Both the position numbers and the translations under genes were made by a program. From assembly GCA_001797695.1 (NCBI GenBank), contig MGQD01000197.1:1-12208 (forward strand): 12,208 bases of DNA, read 5' to 3'. Below are positions 1 through 7,450 of this stretch, piece by piece. Numbering within the stretch: position 1 is the stretch's first letter; every line of letters begins with the position of its first letter. Origin of the DNA: Deltaproteobacteria bacterium RBG_13_49_15 (GTDB lineage: Bacteria; Desulfobacterota; Desulfobacteria; Desulfobacterales; UBA2156). The notes beneath the pieces were generated by a model. That model did no database searches. It was not told the DNA's origin and saw only the letters and a program-made list of their open reading frames with translations.

Positions 1-138
1 TCATTCTTTTTTTCTATACCTTGTCATGTTTTTTATGCAACTGCAGGGTAAAAAGGCCTTGATCCCCTTATCCGTTAACGGGTGAGCGGCCAACCGGGGT
101 GAGTACATTGAATGGAATCGTTGCGATATCCGCCCCCA
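1..138. other. gene-free left end
   Basis: After the TGA stop of the small cysteine protein I find no convincing gene or RNA in these 138 bases. A perfect 10-base palindrome (CCGTTAACGG, 72-81) and, on the minus strand, AAGGCC followed by five T (51-61) are present, but they do not combine into a clear intrinsic terminator. A minus-strand ATG at 2-4 could be the first codon of a further gene beyond the window, which cannot be tested here. Confidence 0.4.
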
Positions 139-396
139 TCAAGGTCGTTCACTCAGAAATCGATCCCGGCAAGAGGTGCTGCAGAAATAAAGATCCTTCC
201 CTTTATATTGATAATGAACTCCCTGTCTTTTAGGAAAATAAACCCGGCAGAAGGGGTCCTGTATCATGACATCGGCTATCGGATCCGGCCCTTTGTTTAA
301 AAATGGGCGTCGATTCGATCGGTTTCGAAGCACCCACATCTTTAATAGCCGGAAACAAAAGTAACCAACGCCGATGATGATGAGCAATCGGGTCAA
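139..396 (-). CDS. small membrane-anchored protein with a YHS/PP0621-like cysteine motif
   Basis: This 85-residue protein starts at TTG 396, which overlaps the folK stop (TTGA) and has AAGGTG eight bases upstream. Residues about 4-22 (LLIIIGVGYFCFRLLKMWV) form one predicted membrane segment, followed by a very basic stretch (RNRSNRR) that should stay in the cytoplasm. The C-terminal half holds three cysteines in the arrangement DPFC (C50), then YFCSTSC (C72 and C76), within the pattern MIQDPFCRVYFP...YKGKDLYFCSTSCRDRFL. This resembles the short YHS-type or PP0621-family proteins, where the cysteines are thought to bind metal. Function is unknown and I assign no symbol. The start codon, ribosome-binding site and conserved-looking cysteines make it a real gene, probably the last of the operon within this window. 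Confidence 0.72.
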   Translation of the reverse strand: MTRLLIIIGVGYFCFRLLKMWVLRNRSNRRPFLNKGPDPIADVMIQDPFCRVYFPKRQGVHYQYKGKDLYFCSTSCRDRFLSERP

Positions 397-884
397 TACA
401 GAAACACCTTTTGAGAATGTTCATCGAGTTGATCCAGCAAATGTTTCATGCTTTTCTTCAACATCGGATGAACCATATCCGGCGCTATATCACAAATGGG
501 CTTTAATACAAAGCGTCTTTTATGCATCCTTGGATGCGGGATGATGAGCTCCTTGGTATTCATTAATCCGTCATCGTAAAACAGGATATCCATATCCAGA
601 ATCCGCGGGCCGAAACGGATGGCATCCTCGGGACGGCCGGCATTTTGCTGGATCCTCCTGATCTTTTCGAACAAAACGGATGGTACGAGATCGGTTTTGA
701 TTTTAAAGACGGCATTCACGAACCAATCCTGATCCTGATAATCGACCGGTTCGGTGACATAAAACCGGGAAAGATCCATCAAAACCGATTTTCCATTCCT
801 GACCAATTCGGCAATTCCGAATTTGCAGTTTTCGAGCCGGTTTCCCATGTTGGATCCGACGGAAATATAGACAATGTGATCCAT
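393..884 (-). CDS. folK: HPPK, 6-hydroxymethyl-7,8-dihydropterin pyrophosphokinase FolK
   Basis: FolK transfers pyrophosphate from ATP to 6-hydroxymethyl-7,8-dihydropterin in folate synthesis. It is 163 residues long, the usual size for a single-domain enzyme. The family signature RFGPRILDMDILFY (90-103) carries the two magnesium-binding aspartates (97 and 99). The N-terminal YISVGSNMGNR, the FYVTEPVDYQDQDWFVNAV segment and the PHPRMHKRRFVLKPICDIAPD block are all in their expected order. It begins seven bases after the dapL stop without an obvious Shine-Dalgarno, so coupling to dapL is likely. Its stop overlaps the next start as TTGA. Placement next to lysine genes shows shared transcription rather than a shared pathway. 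Confidence 0.96.
   Translation of the reverse strand: MDHIVYISVGSNMGNRLENCKFGIAELVRNGKSVLMDLSRFYVTEPVDYQDQDWFVNAVFKIKTDLVPSVLFEKIRRIQQNAGRPEDAIRFGPRILDMDILFYDDGLMNTKELIIPHPRMHKRRFVLKPICDIAPDMVHPMLKKSMKHLLDQLDEHSQKVFLY
405..410 (-). promoter_or_regulatory. ribosome-binding site supporting the TTG start of the small cysteine protein
   Basis: AAGGTG is placed eight bases before TTG at 396 and lies within the last codons of folK. It supports a real, translated gene at an otherwise unusual start codon. Confidence 0.55.
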
Positions 885-891
885 CGGCGGA

Positions 892-2061
892 CTAAATGCC
901 GATGGAGCGGAGCCTTTCGACAGCCTCCTGCATCCGTTCCCGGTTCACTGTCAAGGCCATTCGAATATACCCTTCTCCGGCCTCACCAAATCCGTTCCCC
1001 GGAGTAGCGACCACTCCGGCTTTTGCCAGCAACCGGCTTGCAAATTCGGCAGACGTATAATTTCTTGGAATCCCTATCCAAACATAAAAGGTCGCCCTCG
1101 GCTTGGAGACGGAAAGGCCTAACTCTAAAAGACCGTTGACCAGGATATCCCGGCGTGCTTCGTATTCCCGGTTCATCTTTTCAATGAACGATTGATCCCC
1201 TTCCAGCGCTGCGATTCCGGCAATTTGCACTGCTTGAAAGGCCCCGGAATCAATGTTGCTTTTAATCTGGCCCAGAGCGTTGATAACTTCGGCATGTCCT
1301 ACCGCAAATCCGATACGCCACCCGGTCATGTTGTATGTTTTTGAAAGAGAATGAAACTCGATTCCGACCTCTTTTGCGCCTTTGACCTGGAGGAAACTCA
1401 TCGGCCGGTATCCGTCGAATGCCATTTCAGAATACGCCGCATCATGACAAACGATGATCTTAAAGGCGGCGGCAAAATCCACAACCCTTCGGAAAAAATC
1501 TTCGGAAGCAACAGCAGAGGTCGGGTTGTTTGGATAATTGATAAACATCAATTTGGCTTTTTTGGCGATTTCTTCAGGTACGGCGTTCAGGTCCGGCAGG
1601 AAATCGTTTGTTTTGACAAGGTTCATCGCATACGGTTTTCCTCCGGCAAACCGAACACCGATATTATAGACCGGATATGCGGGGCTTGGAACGAGCGCTA
1701 CATCTTCGGGATTGATGAACGCCAGAGGGATGTGGGCTATCCCTTCCTTGGAACCGATCAGTGTGACGACTTCGCGTTTCGGATCCAGGTCGACATTGAA
1801 GCGGCGCCGATACCAGTGCGCTGCGGCACTCTTAAAATTCTCCATTCCGGTATAGGACGGATACCGGTGATTGGCCGGATCCGATGAGGCCCGTTTCAAA
1901 GCTTCGATGATATGGGCCGGAGTCGGGAGATCCGGATCTCCGACACCCAGGTCGATAATATCCATCCCTTTTTTTCGAACTTCTTCCTTCTGCCTGTCGA
2001 GCTCCTTAAATAAATAAGGGGGAAGGGTTTTGAGTCTTTCCGCTTTTTCAATAGACATCAT
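892..2061 (-). CDS. dapL: LL-diaminopimelate aminotransferase DapL
   Basis: This fold type I (class I/II) PLP aminotransferase most likely converts tetrahydrodipicolinate straight to LL-diaminopimelate with glutamate, bypassing the acylated DapD-DapC-DapE route. The 389-residue protein shows GVGDPDLPTP (39-48), GSKEG (103-107), NYPNNPTSA (175-183), HDAAYSEMAF (206-215), and SLSKTYNMTGWRIG with the PLP lysine at 241. DapL and general aspartate/alanine aminotransferases share this fold, so the specific call leans on the YPSYTGMENF and GSKEGIAH segments and on the neighbouring dapF and lysA. Its ATGA overlap with the dapF stop supports a DAP role. A generic aminotransferase remains the alternative, but less likely. 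Confidence 0.88.
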   Translation of the reverse strand: MMSIEKAERLKTLPPYLFKELDRQKEEVRKKGMDIIDLGVGDPDLPTPAHIIEALKRASSDPANHRYPSYTGMENFKSAAAHWYRRRFNVDLDPKREVVTLIGSKEGIAHIPLAFINPEDVALVPSPAYPVYNIGVRFAGGKPYAMNLVKTNDFLPDLNAVPEEIAKKAKLMFINYPNNPTSAVASEDFFRRVVDFAAAFKIIVCHDAAYSEMAFDGYRPMSFLQVKGAKEVGIEFHSLSKTYNMTGWRIGFAVGHAEVINALGQIKSNIDSGAFQAVQIAGIAALEGDQSFIEKMNREYEARRDILVNGLLELGLSVSKPRATFYVWIGIPRNYTSAEFASRLLAKAGVVATPGNGFGEAGEGYIRMALTVNRERMQEAVERLRSIGI

Positions 2062-2921
2062 AGCGCTTTCATTCCTCCGTCATTCCATGCATCTTCCCAT
2101 AGTTCGCCCTCGTAGATGACCCGCGCATCACCTTCGAGGCGGATCCCGGTAAATTGTCCATCCGCCATGTGAAAGTGGATGTTGAGATAACCGCCACCCA
2201 TAGGTTCCACGCGGATCGGGGATAAAAGTTGGGTCTTTACCGCCATGACAACGGCGCCGGCAATCGCGCCCGTGCCGCAGGCAAGCGTTTCATCTTCAAC
2301 ACCCCGCTCATACGTTCTTAGCCGGATGGTTTTATCGGCTTTGACCGAAATAAAATTCACATTCGTTCCGGCAGGCGAAAAGTGCTTGTGGTATCGGAGC
2401 TCTCTCCCAAGTCCTTTTACATCGATTCCGTCTAAATCGGCGACCTCCCATACCAGATGTGGAACTCCCGTATGAACACTGCTGACCGTGACCCGGCCGC
2501 CTGCCGTATCCAGGGGATAATCGATTCGGAGGTTCCTTGTATCGGGCATCGTAACATTGACCCGGTTCCCGCTCACCTGAGCCGAAAGGATTCCGGTATC
2601 CGTCTCAAACGACATCTCAGGACCGGCAATTCCTTTTAAGAGAGCAAACCGGGAAACACATCGTGCACCGTTTCCACACATCTCCGCTCTGCCTCCGTCG
2701 CTATTGAAAAAGCGCCACTTGAAATCGACGCCTTCCCCTCTTTCCACAAGAATCAGGCCGTCTGCTCCGGCGGACAGCCGTCTTCGACATACCCCGGCGA
2801 TAAAAGCCGGGAGGGTGGTTTCTTCCAGAATGGAATTCCGGTTGTCGATGATGATAAAATCATTTCCGCTGCCGCTCATTTTAACAAATGGTATTTTTTT
2901 CATGTTTTTGCCAATTTTCAT
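2058..2921 (-). CDS. dapF: diaminopimelate epimerase DapF
   Basis: DapF interconverts LL- and meso-diaminopimelate without a cofactor, supplying meso-DAP for peptidoglycan and lysine. The protein is 287 residues from ATG 2921. A second ATG at 2903 would give MKKIPFVKMSGSGNDF, also a natural family start, and neither has a strong ribosome-binding site. The two active-site cysteines are present in MCGNGARC (C82) and LACGTGA (C215), in the two mirror-image halves of the fold. SGSGNDF, FNSDGG, and the GTNVNF and YERGVEDET segments are also as expected. The stop overlaps the dapL start by ATGA, indicating coupled translation of two enzymes that act in succession. Confidence 0.96.
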   Translation of the reverse strand: MKIGKNMKKIPFVKMSGSGNDFIIIDNRNSILEETTLPAFIAGVCRRRLSAGADGLILVERGEGVDFKWRFFNSDGGRAEMCGNGARCVSRFALLKGIAGPEMSFETDTGILSAQVSGNRVNVTMPDTRNLRIDYPLDTAGGRVTVSSVHTGVPHLVWEVADLDGIDVKGLGRELRYHKHFSPAGTNVNFISVKADKTIRLRTYERGVEDETLACGTGAIAGAVVMAVKTQLLSPIRVEPMGGGYLNIHFHMADGQFTGIRLEGDARVIYEGELWEDAWNDGGMKAL

Positions 2922-2928
2922 ACCGGAT

Positions 2929-4185
2929 TCATGTAATAAACGGCGGGAGGGATTCCCCCCTCACCAGGTCCTCATGGGTTTCCCGCTCCCGGATGACATG
3001 AAACCGGTCTTTCCTGACCATCACCTCGGGGATCCGCGGTCTTGAGCAATAGGTGGAAGACATGACAAATCCATAGGCGCCTGCGCTCATGACGGCCAGA
3101 AGGTCATCTCTTTTAACATCGGCGATGGATCGATCCAACGCCAGGAAATCCCCGCTTTCGCAGATCGGACCTACCAGATCCGCAATAATGGTTTTTGTTC
3201 CGGCTTTGACGACCGGCCAAACAGAGTGGTAGGCATGATAGAGAGAAGGTCGGATCAGGTCGTTCATGGCGGCATCCACGATCACGAATTCCTTGGCTTT
3301 TCCTTTCTTCCGGTATAGCACCTTGGCCACCAGAATCCCTGCGTTCCCGACAATCACCCGCCCGGGCTCAAGAATCAGTTTCAAATGGATCCTTTTAAGG
3401 GAATCGACAATGGCTTTGGCATATTCGTTCGGAAGCGGCGGGGTTTCATCATCATAGATGATTCCAAGGCCTCCCCCCATATCCAGGTATTCAAGCGGTA
3501 TCCCGAGCCTCTTAAGCTCATGGATCAGTCCTTTCAGATTTTCAAGGGCGTCCCTGAACGGTTTTGCCTCGGTGATCTGTGATCCGATATGGCAATCTAT
3601 CCCAAGTATCCTGATGTTGGGGAGTCGCTTTGCTGCTTTATACCCTTCTATGGCAGATTCCGCGTCAATCCCGAATTTGTTATTTTTAAGACCCGTTGCA
3701 ATGTAGGGATGGGTTTTGGGATCCACATCCGGATTGACGCGGAGGGCTACTTGCGCTCTTTTTCCGATTCGGCCGGCTCTTTGATTCAAAAGATCGAGTT
3801 CTTCAAGTGATTCCACATTGAACATGAGGATCCCTTTTTCAAGAGCCATGTCGATTTCATCCACACGTTTTCCGACACCGCTGTAAACGATCTTTTCAGG
3901 AGGAAATCCGGCTAAAAGCCCTCGATACAGCTCACCGCCTGAAACAATATCGAGCCCGCCCCCCATGGATGCAAAAAGCTTCAAAATGGCCAAACTGGTA
4001 TTGGCTTTTGCTGAATAACAGATCAGCCTCTCAACCCCTTCAAAGGCATCGTAAAAGGCATGAAAATGTCGTGACAACGTGGCATGGCTGTAAAGATAAA
4101 AGGGTGTCCCTACCGATTCGGCAATGATTTTTACCGGAAGTTCTTCACAGTAGAGTTCGTCATTGCGATAGGTAAAATGATGCAT
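2929..4185 (-). CDS. lysA: diaminopimelate decarboxylase LysA
   Basis: LysA removes the D-side carboxyl group from meso-diaminopimelate to give L-lysine, using PLP. The ATG at 4185 gives 418 residues, about the normal length, starting MHHFTYRNDELYCE as in relatives. An in-frame TTG at 4203, overlapping the lipoprotein stop as TTGA, would add six residues but lacks a Shine-Dalgarno. The fold type III barrel is clear: PLP lysine in CYSAKANTS (K60), HIGSQ (199-203), the phosphate-binding GGGLGI, EPGR (273-276), and the CESGD motif whose cysteine (342) comes from the neighbouring subunit. The SAGAYGFVMSSTYCSRPRIPEV segment near the end is also typical. It is followed after seven bases by dapF, so substrate supply and use are encoded together. 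Confidence 0.96.
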   Translation of the reverse strand: MHHFTYRNDELYCEELPVKIIAESVGTPFYLYSHATLSRHFHAFYDAFEGVERLICYSAKANTSLAILKLFASMGGGLDIVSGGELYRGLLAGFPPEKIVYSGVGKRVDEIDMALEKGILMFNVESLEELDLLNQRAGRIGKRAQVALRVNPDVDPKTHPYIATGLKNNKFGIDAESAIEGYKAAKRLPNIRILGIDCHIGSQITEAKPFRDALENLKGLIHELKRLGIPLEYLDMGGGLGIIYDDETPPLPNEYAKAIVDSLKRIHLKLILEPGRVIVGNAGILVAKVLYRKKGKAKEFVIVDAAMNDLIRPSLYHAYHSVWPVVKAGTKTIIADLVGPICESGDFLALDRSIADVKRDDLLAVMSAGAYGFVMSSTYCSRPRIPEVMVRKDRFHVIRERETHEDLVRGESLPPFIT

Positions 4186-4199
4186 AAAATTCCCAACCC

Positions 4200-4661
4200 T
4201 CAATTTGAGAATGGAACAAAATTCGAATCAGGGCTTTCCCTCCCGTCTTTCATCAGTACGGTGACTTTATAAATGTAATGGTTTCCGCTTTCCACCCGAT
4301 CCCCATAACTGAAAGGCCTGCCGACCGCCTCCTCTTTTAAATGAATTTCAAGGGGTACCTGAGCTATCCGCTTGAAAAGGATCGGACAATCCTTGCACGC
4401 CGGTTCGGTTGCGCTGACTTTAGAGCGATATACTGCAAATTCCTTTATCCCGGCGGATATCTTATTCATTTCATCCGGGATCGACCAGGACAACCAGATC
4501 CGGTCGGTCCCCATGGTCAACCGCAGATCGCTTACAGCCGGAAGCGGTTTAGCGCCAGGCGCCACCGGCGGTCCTTTTTTACCACATCCGCCGATAAAGC
4601 AAAATAGCGGAGCCGACATCAGAAAAAGCACGGCATATGTGAAAGGGATATTGCGATTCAA
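4200..4661 (-). CDS. LptM-like lipoprotein with a fibronectin type III-like domain
   Basis: This is a predicted lipoprotein upstream of lysA. I chose a TTG start at 4661 (153 residues), which gives a clean signal peptide: a short basic start (MNRN), a hydrophobic stretch to about residue 22, then a lipobox ending FIGGC with the lipidated cysteine at 26. The in-frame ATG at 4739 would add 26 residues encoded almost wholly by the palindromic repeats and has no Shine-Dalgarno. After the cysteine comes CGKKGPPVAP, the signature of the small LptM (YifL) lipoproteins that assist LptD assembly. In Gamma-proteobacteria these also sit beside dapF or lysA-dapF. Residues about 43-153 look like one fibronectin type III domain (VSDLRL, LSWSIP, FAVYRS, HYIYKVTV), with a CKDC pair at 89-92. 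True LptM proteins are much shorter, so its function is unproven. Confidence 0.75.
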   Translation of the reverse strand: MNRNIPFTYAVLFLMSAPLFCFIGGCGKKGPPVAPGAKPLPAVSDLRLTMGTDRIWLSWSIPDEMNKISAGIKEFAVYRSKVSATEPACKDCPILFKRIAQVPLEIHLKEEAVGRPFSYGDRVESGNHYIYKVTVLMKDGRESPDSNFVPFSN

Positions 4662-4681
4662 TCGGATACTCTTTTCTATCG

Positions 4682-4747
4682 ATCCGCCGAAGGCGGATAA
4701 ATCCTCCAGAGGCGGATAAATCGAAGTCTTGTCCGCCATGGGCGGGT
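4682..4747. repeat. cluster of three short TCCGCC/GGCGGA palindromes
   Basis: Three copies of one small palindromic module lie in the gap after argH. The first (4682-4698) is a perfect 7-bp inverted repeat, ATCCGCC and GGCGGAT, around a 3-base centre. The second (4701-4717) is an imperfect version. The third (4731-4747) pairs TCCGCC with GGCGGG. The 13-base sequence AGGCGGATAAATC also occurs twice as a direct repeat, at 4691-4703 and 4710-4722. The unit resembles the REP-type palindromes that accumulate between genes and can form mRNA stem-loops, protecting upstream messages or weakening downstream expression (inference). The cluster also contains an ATG at 4739 in frame with the next gene, which could mislead start prediction. 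Confidence 0.75.
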
Positions 4748-4760
4748 GGGTGATTCCCGA

Positions 4761-6188
4761 TTATGGCTTCTTTCCGGCTTTTTCACCTGTCTTGCAATAG
4801 GGTTTCATCTCTTCTTTTATCCGGGCTTTTCCGTTTTCAATGGCAGATAACACGCATCGTTTTGCCGTCCCTCCGTAAGATGTCCTCCGGTTGATCATAG
4901 AATCCACTTCCAGAAGCGGATAGACATCTTTATCAATTAACGATGAGACGGCTTTCAATTCCTCTATTGTCAGATCCTGAAGTTCTTTTCCCTTGGACAC
5001 CGCATATCTGACCGCTTCTCCTACACACTTATGAGCATCCCTGAAAACCATTCCTTTCGCCACCAGGTAATCGGCCAGATCGGTAGCGTTTAAAAAGCCC
5101 GAAGAAACAGCCCTTCCCATGGTTTCTCGTGAAATGCTTAATTTCGGAAGCATCCGATGGTAGACTTCCAGGCAGGCTTTAAGAACATCCGAACCCTCAA
5201 ATAAAAGAGCTTTATCCTCCTGCATATCCCGGTTGTACGCCAGTGGGAGTGATTTCATGATCGTGAGGATTGCCATGAGATTCCCGAAGACCACTCCAGA
5301 CTTCCCCCTGACCAGTTCCGGTATGTCCGGATTTTTTTTCTGAGGCATAATGCTGCTGCCGGTGGCAAAGGCATCCGGAATTTCGATAAAACCAAATTCC
5401 GATGATGACCAAAGAACAAGTTCTTCGGATAATCGGCTGAAATGAACCATGGTGATGGAGGCTGCGGATAAAAACTCGATTATGAAATCCCGGTCTGAAA
5501 CCGCATCAATGCTGTTTTCGGCAACCTTTGGAAAATGAAGGAGTTTTGCCGTGAAATGGCGGTCAATCGGGTATGTCGTTCCGGCGATGGCAGCGCTTCC
5601 CAGGGGCATGACGTTGATTCGACCCAGCGCATCTCCAAAGCGTTCGGTATCCCTTGAAAACATTTCATAATAGGCCATCCAATGATGGGAGAGCAGAATC
5701 GGCTGCGCTCTCTGAAGATGCGTATAACCGGGAAGGACGATGTCAATATGAGCGGACGCCAGATCCAGGATTACCTCTCTCAAACGGATCAGATTTTTAA
5801 TAATGACCGTCGTCTCATCCCTCAAATACATCCTGACATCCAGCGCGACCTGATCGTTACGGCTTCGGGCCGTGTGGAGCTTTTGGGCGACCTTTCCCAG
5901 GTCATTGACCAGTCGGGCTTCGATATTCATGTGAATATCCTCGAGCCCTTCATCAAACTCAAACTCCTCCCGTTCGATATCTCGTTTGATTTTGCCAAGG
6001 CCCTGAATCAGAGCATCCGATTCTTCCCCGGTGATGATGCCGCCCTTGGCCAGGGTTTTGCAATGGGCGATACTCCCTTCGATATCATGGGCATAGAGCC
6101 GGCGGTCCACATCGATGGAGGATGTGAATATTTCGGCGATCCGATCCGTTTTTTCAGAAAACCGTCCGCCCCATGGTTTTTCAGCCAT
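4761..6188 (-). CDS. argH: argininosuccinate lyase ArgH
   Basis: ArgH cleaves argininosuccinate to arginine and fumarate, the last arginine step. The 475-residue protein belongs to the fumarase/aspartase superfamily. Its conserved regions are WGGRF near the N-terminus, HTARSRND (105-112), GYTHLQRAQP (154-163), and the flexible signature loop GSSIMPQKKNP (277-287) holding the catalytic serine. The C-terminus carries a short basic tail (KTGEKAGKKP) slightly beyond the usual family end. The ATG at 6188 is preceded by AGGAG at 6194-6198, five bases upstream. Immediately after the TAA stop comes the palindromic repeat cluster at 4682-4747, which marks the boundary between the arginine genes and the lysine genes. 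Confidence 0.97.
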   Translation of the reverse strand: MAEKPWGGRFSEKTDRIAEIFTSSIDVDRRLYAHDIEGSIAHCKTLAKGGIITGEESDALIQGLGKIKRDIEREEFEFDEGLEDIHMNIEARLVNDLGKVAQKLHTARSRNDQVALDVRMYLRDETTVIIKNLIRLREVILDLASAHIDIVLPGYTHLQRAQPILLSHHWMAYYEMFSRDTERFGDALGRINVMPLGSAAIAGTTYPIDRHFTAKLLHFPKVAENSIDAVSDRDFIIEFLSAASITMVHFSRLSEELVLWSSSEFGFIEIPDAFATGSSIMPQKKNPDIPELVRGKSGVVFGNLMAILTIMKSLPLAYNRDMQEDKALLFEGSDVLKACLEVYHRMLPKLSISRETMGRAVSSGFLNATDLADYLVAKGMVFRDAHKCVGEAVRYAVSKGKELQDLTIEELKAVSSLIDKDVYPLLEVDSMINRRTSYGGTAKRCVLSAIENGKARIKEEMKPYCKTGEKAGKKP

Positions 6189-6218
6189 ATCGTCTCCTGT
6201 GCTCCTGCATAATTTAGA

Positions 6219-7436
6219 TCAAACGCACCCCTTATCCGCCAGCATCCGTTGAATCTTCAATCGAAGGGCATTGAGTCGAATAAACCCTTCCGCATCTTTC
6301 TGACTGTATACGGTGTCATCTTCGAAGGTTGCAAAATCCTCACGATAAAGCGAGGCGTCCGATCTCCTTCCCAAAACATAGCAATTCCCTTTGTAGAGTT
6401 TTAGCAAAACAACGCCGCAGACGTTTTGCTGGGTTTCATCGATCATCTTCTGAAGCATCTTCATTTCAGGGGAAAACCAGAAGCCGTAATAAATCAATTC
6501 GCTGTATTTCGGGACCAGGGAATCCCGAAGATGCATGACTTCCCGGTCCATAGTGATCGATTCCACAGCCATATGGGCAAGGCGCAAAATAGTCCCTCCC
6601 GGTGTTTCGTATACGCCCCTCGATTTCATTCCCACGAACCGGTTTTCAACCATATCGATCCGGCCGATGCCGTGCTTCCCCCCGAGCAGATTCAACTGCT
6701 TCAAAAGGGCCGCCGGTGAACGGGTTTCGCCGTTGACGGCGACAGGGTCCCCTTTCTCGAAGGTGATTTCGATCACTTCCGGCTCATCCGGAGCCTTCCA
6801 GGGCGGAACCGACAGGGTATAGAGATCATCCGGCGCCGGCAGCCACGGATCTTCCAGTATCCCCCCCTCATAGCTGATATGTAAAAGATTTCTGTCAATG
6901 CTGTAAGGTTTATCCGGATTTGCCGGCACCGGAATGCCGTGCATCCTGGCAAAATCCATCAACGCGGTCCTGGACTGGAAATTCCACTCCCGCCACGGAG
7001 CAATGACGTTAATCCCGGGTTTATGGGCGAAATAACTCAGCTCGAACCGGACTTGGTCGTTTCCTTTTCCGGTTGCGCCATGGCTTACAGTGTCGGCCCC
7101 TTCCATTTCAGCAATTTGCACCTGTCGCTTGGCAATGAGGGGGCGGGCGATGGAAGTGCCCAGCAGGTATTGCCCTTCATAGATCGCATTCGCTCGAAAC
7201 GCCGGAAAGACATATTCTTTCACAAAGGTTTCCTTCAAATCCTCAACATATACCTTCGATGCGCCGGTTGACAGCGCCTTTTCCTTGATTTGATCCAATT
7301 CTTCTTCCTGGCCGATATCCGCCGAAAAAGTGATTACTTCACAATGGTATGTTTCAATAAGCCATTTAAGTATTACGGACGTGTCCAGGCCTCCGGAATA
7401 TGCTAAGACGACCTTGCTGATCTTCTCCTTGCGCAC
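6219..7436 (-). CDS. argG: argininosuccinate synthase ArgG
   Basis: ArgG joins citrulline and aspartate at the expense of ATP (to AMP and PPi) to make argininosuccinate. I chose a GTG start at 7436, giving 405 residues that begin MRKEKISKVVLAYSGG, because AAAGGAA sits seven bases upstream and homologues start about here. An in-frame TTG at 7460 would add eight residues but has no Shine-Dalgarno. Key motifs are the ATP pyrophosphatase P-loop AYSGGLDTS (residues 12-20), TSIARPL, and GATGKGNDQVRFE (119-131), which contacts ATP and aspartate. The C-terminal part has the usual multimerisation tail. A TGA stop ends the gene 30 bases before the argH ATG. The length matches the roughly 400-residue bacterial type I family, not the longer E. 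coli type. Confidence 0.96.
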   Translation of the reverse strand: MRKEKISKVVLAYSGGLDTSVILKWLIETYHCEVITFSADIGQEEELDQIKEKALSTGASKVYVEDLKETFVKEYVFPAFRANAIYEGQYLLGTSIARPLIAKRQVQIAEMEGADTVSHGATGKGNDQVRFELSYFAHKPGINVIAPWREWNFQSRTALMDFARMHGIPVPANPDKPYSIDRNLLHISYEGGILEDPWLPAPDDLYTLSVPPWKAPDEPEVIEITFEKGDPVAVNGETRSPAALLKQLNLLGGKHGIGRIDMVENRFVGMKSRGVYETPGGTILRLAHMAVESITMDREVMHLRDSLVPKYSELIYYGFWFSPEMKMLQKMIDETQQNVCGVVLLKLYKGNCYVLGRRSDASLYREDFATFEDDTVYSQKDAEGFIRLNALRLKIQRMLADKGCV

Positions 7437-7443
7437 GTATCGG

Positions 7444-7450
7444 TTCCTTT
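7444..7450 (-). promoter_or_regulatory. ribosome-binding site deciding the GTG start of argG
   Basis: AAAGGAA lies seven bases upstream of GTG at 7436. The only upstream alternative, TTG at 7460, is preceded by AT-rich sequence without a Shine-Dalgarno, so the GTG is preferred. Confidence 0.6.

Noticed and set aside
1..27. Tiny minus-strand frame from ATG 27 to a stop at position 1
   Set aside because: Eight codons, no Shine-Dalgarno and no features; more likely leader sequence of a neighbouring gene.
51..102. Possible intrinsic terminator after the last gene
   Set aside because: The T-run after AAGGCC has only a 4-bp possible partner far upstream, and the CCGTTAACGG palindrome is not followed by a T-run, so no convincing stem plus tract can be drawn.
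1351..1887. Plus-strand open frame of 178 codons opposite dapL
   Set aside because: Antisense shadow of dapL with no recognisable motif and no supporting ribosome-binding site or context.
5682..6212. Plus-strand open frame of 176 codons opposite argH
   Set aside because: Fully antisense to conserved ArgH residues; no domain or neighbour supports it.
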